Shown in pieces: positions 60,382 to 64,000 of a stretch of 64,000 nucleotides of DNA. Each line of letters begins with the position of its first letter. The stretch's first letter is position 1. Both the position numbers and the translations under genes were made by a program. Below the pieces are notes generated by a model. The model saw only the letters and a list, made by a program, of their open reading frames with translations, was not told the origin of the DNA and ran no database searches. This stretch comes from Iris pallida (lineage: Eukaryota; Streptophyta; Magnoliopsida; Asparagales; Iridaceae): assembly GCA_029216955.1 (NCBI GenBank), contig JANAVB010029819.1, positions 33,493,648 to 33,557,647 on the forward strand. Reading direction: 5' to 3'.

Positions 60382-63288
60382 TTATATATATATATATATA
60401 TATATTTATGTTGTGTTTGTTAGTGAGGGAGTGGTGTTTGTTGGAATGTTAGAGTGGTTAGTGAAGGAATTGGTAGAGTGGATATAGAGGAGATATAGAG
60501 AGGGATATAAAGGAGTGTTGTAGAGTGTTTTAGAGAGGGGAGAAGCCAACCATGGCTGTCCCATTTCCTGGGAACAAGCCCCCATCTGCTGCCATCAAAA
60601 CAGTCCCTATATTACCTACAAAATAGCCCACATAAAACCCCTATATGGCTGTCATGTTTCCCACTTCAAACACCCCACAACAGCCCACATTTTCCCCCTA
60701 TTTGCTGTCATGAACAAGCCCACATAACCCCCTCTAGTGGCTGTCCAAATTGCTATCAAAACAGCCACAAACAGTCCATGTTTTCCCCTATAGGACAGCT
60801 CCAAATAACAGCCCAAAAACCATCAAATCAGTCCACATTTTCTCCCCCTAGATGCTGTCCAAAACAGCCTCCATTTCCACCCATTTTGCTGTCCTAATCC
60901 CCACATTGCATCCCCCTAAACCTCATGGCAGTTCCCCTTACTTAACCCTTCAAAACAGCCCCCACAAGCCTTCTAAATCAGTCCACTTTGAACCCCATAT
61001 CAGTCCACACATTGCCATTGTGTGTATGTGTGTGTTTGTGAGTTGTGTGTTTGTGTGTGAGAGCCTACAAGTGAGTGGTTAGTAACCTATAGTATATCCT
61101 ATAGCTAAACTAATAGGAAACCTATAGGAGAGCCTATGGGAGTGAGATATAGGAGTGTATCATGTGAGAGTGAGTGGTGTAGATGAGTGTGGTAGAGAAA
61201 AGGGTAAAATTCATGATATAGTTAAGGTAATAGGGTAAATCAATACCCCGTATCCTAACATGGCCTAGATACCTAGGATACCCAAATTTCCTGGTAGGTA
61301 AACCTTAGATGGGTTGATATCTAGCTACCCTAAGGAGCCTAGGCTAGTACCATGGGTATTTGCGGGGTTTCCTTGGTATTGGACAAGGTATCGGAATTTA
61401 CCTTAGAAGGGTAAATACTAGTTTTGCCTAGAAATAGGATGTTGGTGTTAGAAGCCTAAGATAGGGTTAGAACTTGATTCCCGTGGTTGGTAATGATCAA
61501 ATATGGTACTCATAGACTATTTTTGACGTCGGTTGACCTTTTTGACCAAAAGTCAACAAAAGTCAACCGAGAGTCAAACTTAGTCTTTAAGCGACCCGAT
61601 TTGACCGAAACCAACCCAGAGTTGACCAGTTGACTGAAAGTCAACAGTTGGTCAGCATTAGACTAGTTTGACCTAGGGTTGACCTAGAGTTGACCAGAGT
61701 TGACCAGAGTTGACTTTTTGACTACAAGTCAACTGTAAGTCAACCTTTGACCCCGATTGACCTAGTTTGACTTGGATTGACTTCCAGTGACCTAGTATGA
61801 CCTAGTATGAACCAGTATGGCCTAGTATAACTCAGTTTGACCTAGATTGACCTAGTTTTGACTTAGACTTGCATTCATGGATTGTATTAGTTTTCTTTTT
61901 CAGTTTTAAGCCCTGTTTGACTCCTAGTATCTTATTTTAGGTCTGTGATCAATCTGAGCGTCTGTTCACCTTATCAGCTCAGGACCACAGGCGAGTACAT
62001 TCACTGATAGTTTTCATTGTCTTGATATCTACTATATCCGATTCAGTCATAGTGTTTTACTTAATTCCTGACACGACGTTTCACGGACTAGTATACGTCG
62101 GATCCTGTCATGAGATGTTATTCCTAGACTCCCTTGGTATATGAGTATGAGATATTCCTGTGTTCCTGTACTTATATAGATTCTGATTTGGGAGTGGGTT
62201 GGCCCCCTGCTCTTGAACCCCGTGTCATGACGTGCCATGTCCGGATCCATGATTCTATTCGGGGATGGAGAATTATTAGGGGTTATGTGATCAAGCCTTC
62301 CTGTAACTATATTTTGCTAGCGTTACCCTCACCTCACGTAGGGTGTTGCAGACACCCCATTACCAGTTATCCAGGTTGGACGGCATGATTCTCCATTGAG
62401 TACACCGCGGATTGCCGGGCCAAGTGGATAACCATCTCTTGCTTCCCTAGCCGATCACATATCGCTCTAATAGTTCAAATCACTTTGTACATTTATTGTC
62501 ATATCTTATATTTCCAGTTCACCTTTACTTACTGTACTTTTACCATGCTATGATTCATTTCTCACATGCTCTACCTGTCTTTTATACTGTACCATGATTT
62601 AAGACCAAGTTCTGTTTGGAAGAAGGGTTACAACTCCGGTCCTTGTTTGGTTCAAGGGTTGTAACTCGGCTTTCAAATGGTTCCCAAGTCGCCTATATCT
62701 TTTGTCTTGTATTTCATTATTGCTGTCTCTTATAGTATTTCTCAATTCATATGGAACTGCTGTTGGTGTTTGTACTTGCTCATTTTCCTGACAGGATACC
62801 GTTGACAAATTTTACAGATGACTCTGAGACTGACTGCCCGACCTACTATGGGGTTGAGTCTGATGGACTAGATTTAGACCGTGGCTTATTGGTAGAGCCA
62901 CTGGACTTTGCTCACCCTGAGTAGCCTAGTTTAGTTAGGTTTGCCTGGCCTGCGAGCCAGCTAGTACATTTCAGTTTGTAGTATCTTTATACTTATATTA
63001 TCTGAGACTCTGGATATTTGTGTTAGCTCTGACTTGTGGATTTTGGACTCGTTTTCCTGTTTTATCTATCGTATCTCTTTTCATGCTATCTACCCTAGTT
63101 TTGATTATGTGATTGAGACTGTATTGCTATGTCACCTCCATTCGGAGTGTATATACTGTACAGGTACATTTATCTGTTTTAGTCGTAGTATTTACAGACC
63201 CTATATACAGCGTTCTACCGCCGATTCTGTGGCGTAGGCTGGACGTAACCACGTGCTCGTGCCCCTCTTCAGGGTGCGGGTCGTGACA
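59508..63288 (+). repeat. 3' LTR of the Gypsy element (3781 bp)
   Basis: Complete TGTCACCCCC...GTCGTGACA. (AT)n at 60315-60407, TTGAC array at 61525-61880. Few differences from the 5' LTR outside the microsatellite, so insertion was fairly recent. Confidence 0.88.
61525..61880 (+). promoter_or_regulatory. W-box (TTGAC) array in Gypsy 3' LTR
   Basis: Second copy of the TTGAC-rich stretch in this element. Confidence 0.5.
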
Positions 63289-64000
63289 CTAGTTTTATGT
63301 GATTCTCTGTTACAACACGTATGGATATTTCGGGATTCATGTATGTGATACACATACCATCTTGTCTGGCCTCTATTACTGGAATCATTGCTGGTATCAT
63401 CATGTTTGGCTTTTATTACTGGAATCATTCTAGAATCAATGCTGGTATCATCGTGTTTGGCTGGATTAATCTCGATTCTCGTATCGAATTCTGGATTCAC
63501 TTGTATTGCGGGGCAGGAAAATATTGAGTAAGACATGTAGACATACCCCAAATCTGGAATCTATTGGAAGTATAGCCATCCCACACTTGGTCGAGTGTAC
63601 GATGTGCCTGATACCTACAGCCGTTTACATGTCGATCTCGGTATTTTAAAACACATTGTTAGAATATAGTTGGTCTCACCTGGATTCTTGATCACTGACT
63701 AGAATCATCTTGTATTGGATTCATCTTGTATTGGATTCATCTTGTATTAGATTCGTCTCGTACTGGATTTACATAGGATTTATACTTGTCTTACATTTAC
63801 TGTCTGGACTTATCATGTTACTCTAGTTCAGCTAGAATCTTATTTTACAGTCTTTATTGCCATGATTCTTCTCTTGTTTTAGTTACCTTACTTTCCTTGT
63901 ATATTAACTGTTTCTCTATACCATCACTTGAATATAAACTACCATGTTCATCAATAAAACTGTCTATAACTGCTTTATAGTTCTTGTCATTTACTTGGGT
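63289..64000. other. Unassigned repeat-like DNA at the right edge
   Basis: Degenerate short repeats: TACTGGAATCATT and GCTGGTATCATC words (63375-63455) and TTGTATTGGATTCATC in three tandem copies (63710-63765). No gene seen. Confidence 0.45.

Larger units (their letters stand above)
53663..63288 (+). mobile_element. Del/Tekay-like Ty3/Gypsy element, gag only, truncated 5' LTR
   Basis: Direct repeats 53663-57181 and 59829-63288 lie within long LTRs; the full 3' LTR starts TGTCACCCCCAGTTTCC at 59508, so the 5' copy lacks about 320 bp. The interior (57182-59507) has a decayed gag and, before the 3' LTR, TTTCGAGGACGAATTTTTTT; all of pol is missing. The right flank is CTAGT (63289-63293), and CTAGT also occurs 11 bp before the left homology begins, a possible target duplication. 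Confidence 0.82.

Overview
This is plant nuclear DNA, very probably from an angiosperm with a large, repeat-rich genome. Monocot is my guess, from the GC-rich captured PPR exon and the mix of Sirevirus-like Copia and Del/Tekay-like Gypsy elements; this is inference. The evidence for a plant is a split gene for a plant-type SH3P (BAR + SH3) protein, a split gene for a plastid-targeted PotD-like protein, a plastid rRNA fragment, and nested LTR retrotransposons, MITEs, SINEs and a Helitron. Most of the open reading frames in the window are accidental, produced by microsatellites and minisatellites.

Layout, left to right. (1) 85-2778, minus: three exons of a decayed PotD-like (putrescine-binding-protein-related) gene; its first intron holds a SINE and an 804-bp PIF/Harbinger MITE with TAA target duplications. 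(2) 3806-14576, minus: a large non-coding retrotransposon derivative (LARD-like) with two 4.46-kb LTRs around 1.84 kb of non-coding interior, inserted in an AT microsatellite. (3) 15052-33319, plus: the one gene that looks functional, a ten-exon SH3P gene (371 codons plus stop, every junction GT-AG). Its 11.4-kb intron 6 holds a plastid 23S rRNA fragment that was split by a 9.55-kb Sirevirus-like Copia element (minus, TSD TTCAG). Its 3.8-kb intron 8 holds an 890-bp Helitron carrying a broken PPR fragment, a SINE and a hAT-type MITE. (4) 33320-36919: 3' flank with a second hAT-MITE copy, a Mutator-type foldback MITE, a SINE and probable LTR-derived DNA.

(5) 36920-39702: a probable solo Gypsy LTR with a 33-bp minisatellite. 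(6) 39707-53027, minus: a gutted Copia element. Its gag remnant is split by a 4.9-kb solo LTR (46280-51204, perfect TSD CTTTC) that carries an 83-bp minisatellite. (7) 53663-63288, plus: a Del/Tekay-like Gypsy element reduced to long LTRs and a gag with two stop codons; pol is gone and the 5' LTR lacks its start. (8) The ends of the last block (53028-53662, 63289-64000) are unassigned repeat-like DNA.

How the parts relate. The LARD at 3806, the solo LTR at 46280 and the Gypsy element at 53663 share LTR termini. The LARD and the Gypsy element also share the leader just after the LTR and dense TTGAC (W-box core) arrays, so they look like members of one superfamily of which only the last retains gag. 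The Copia element in intron 6 is the most complete transposon: gag, a pol with two frameshifts, and an extra downstream ORF that seems to have its own promoter, similar in layout to the LTR promoter. That arrangement is the most unusual thing I see. The SH3P gene is intact around all these insertions.
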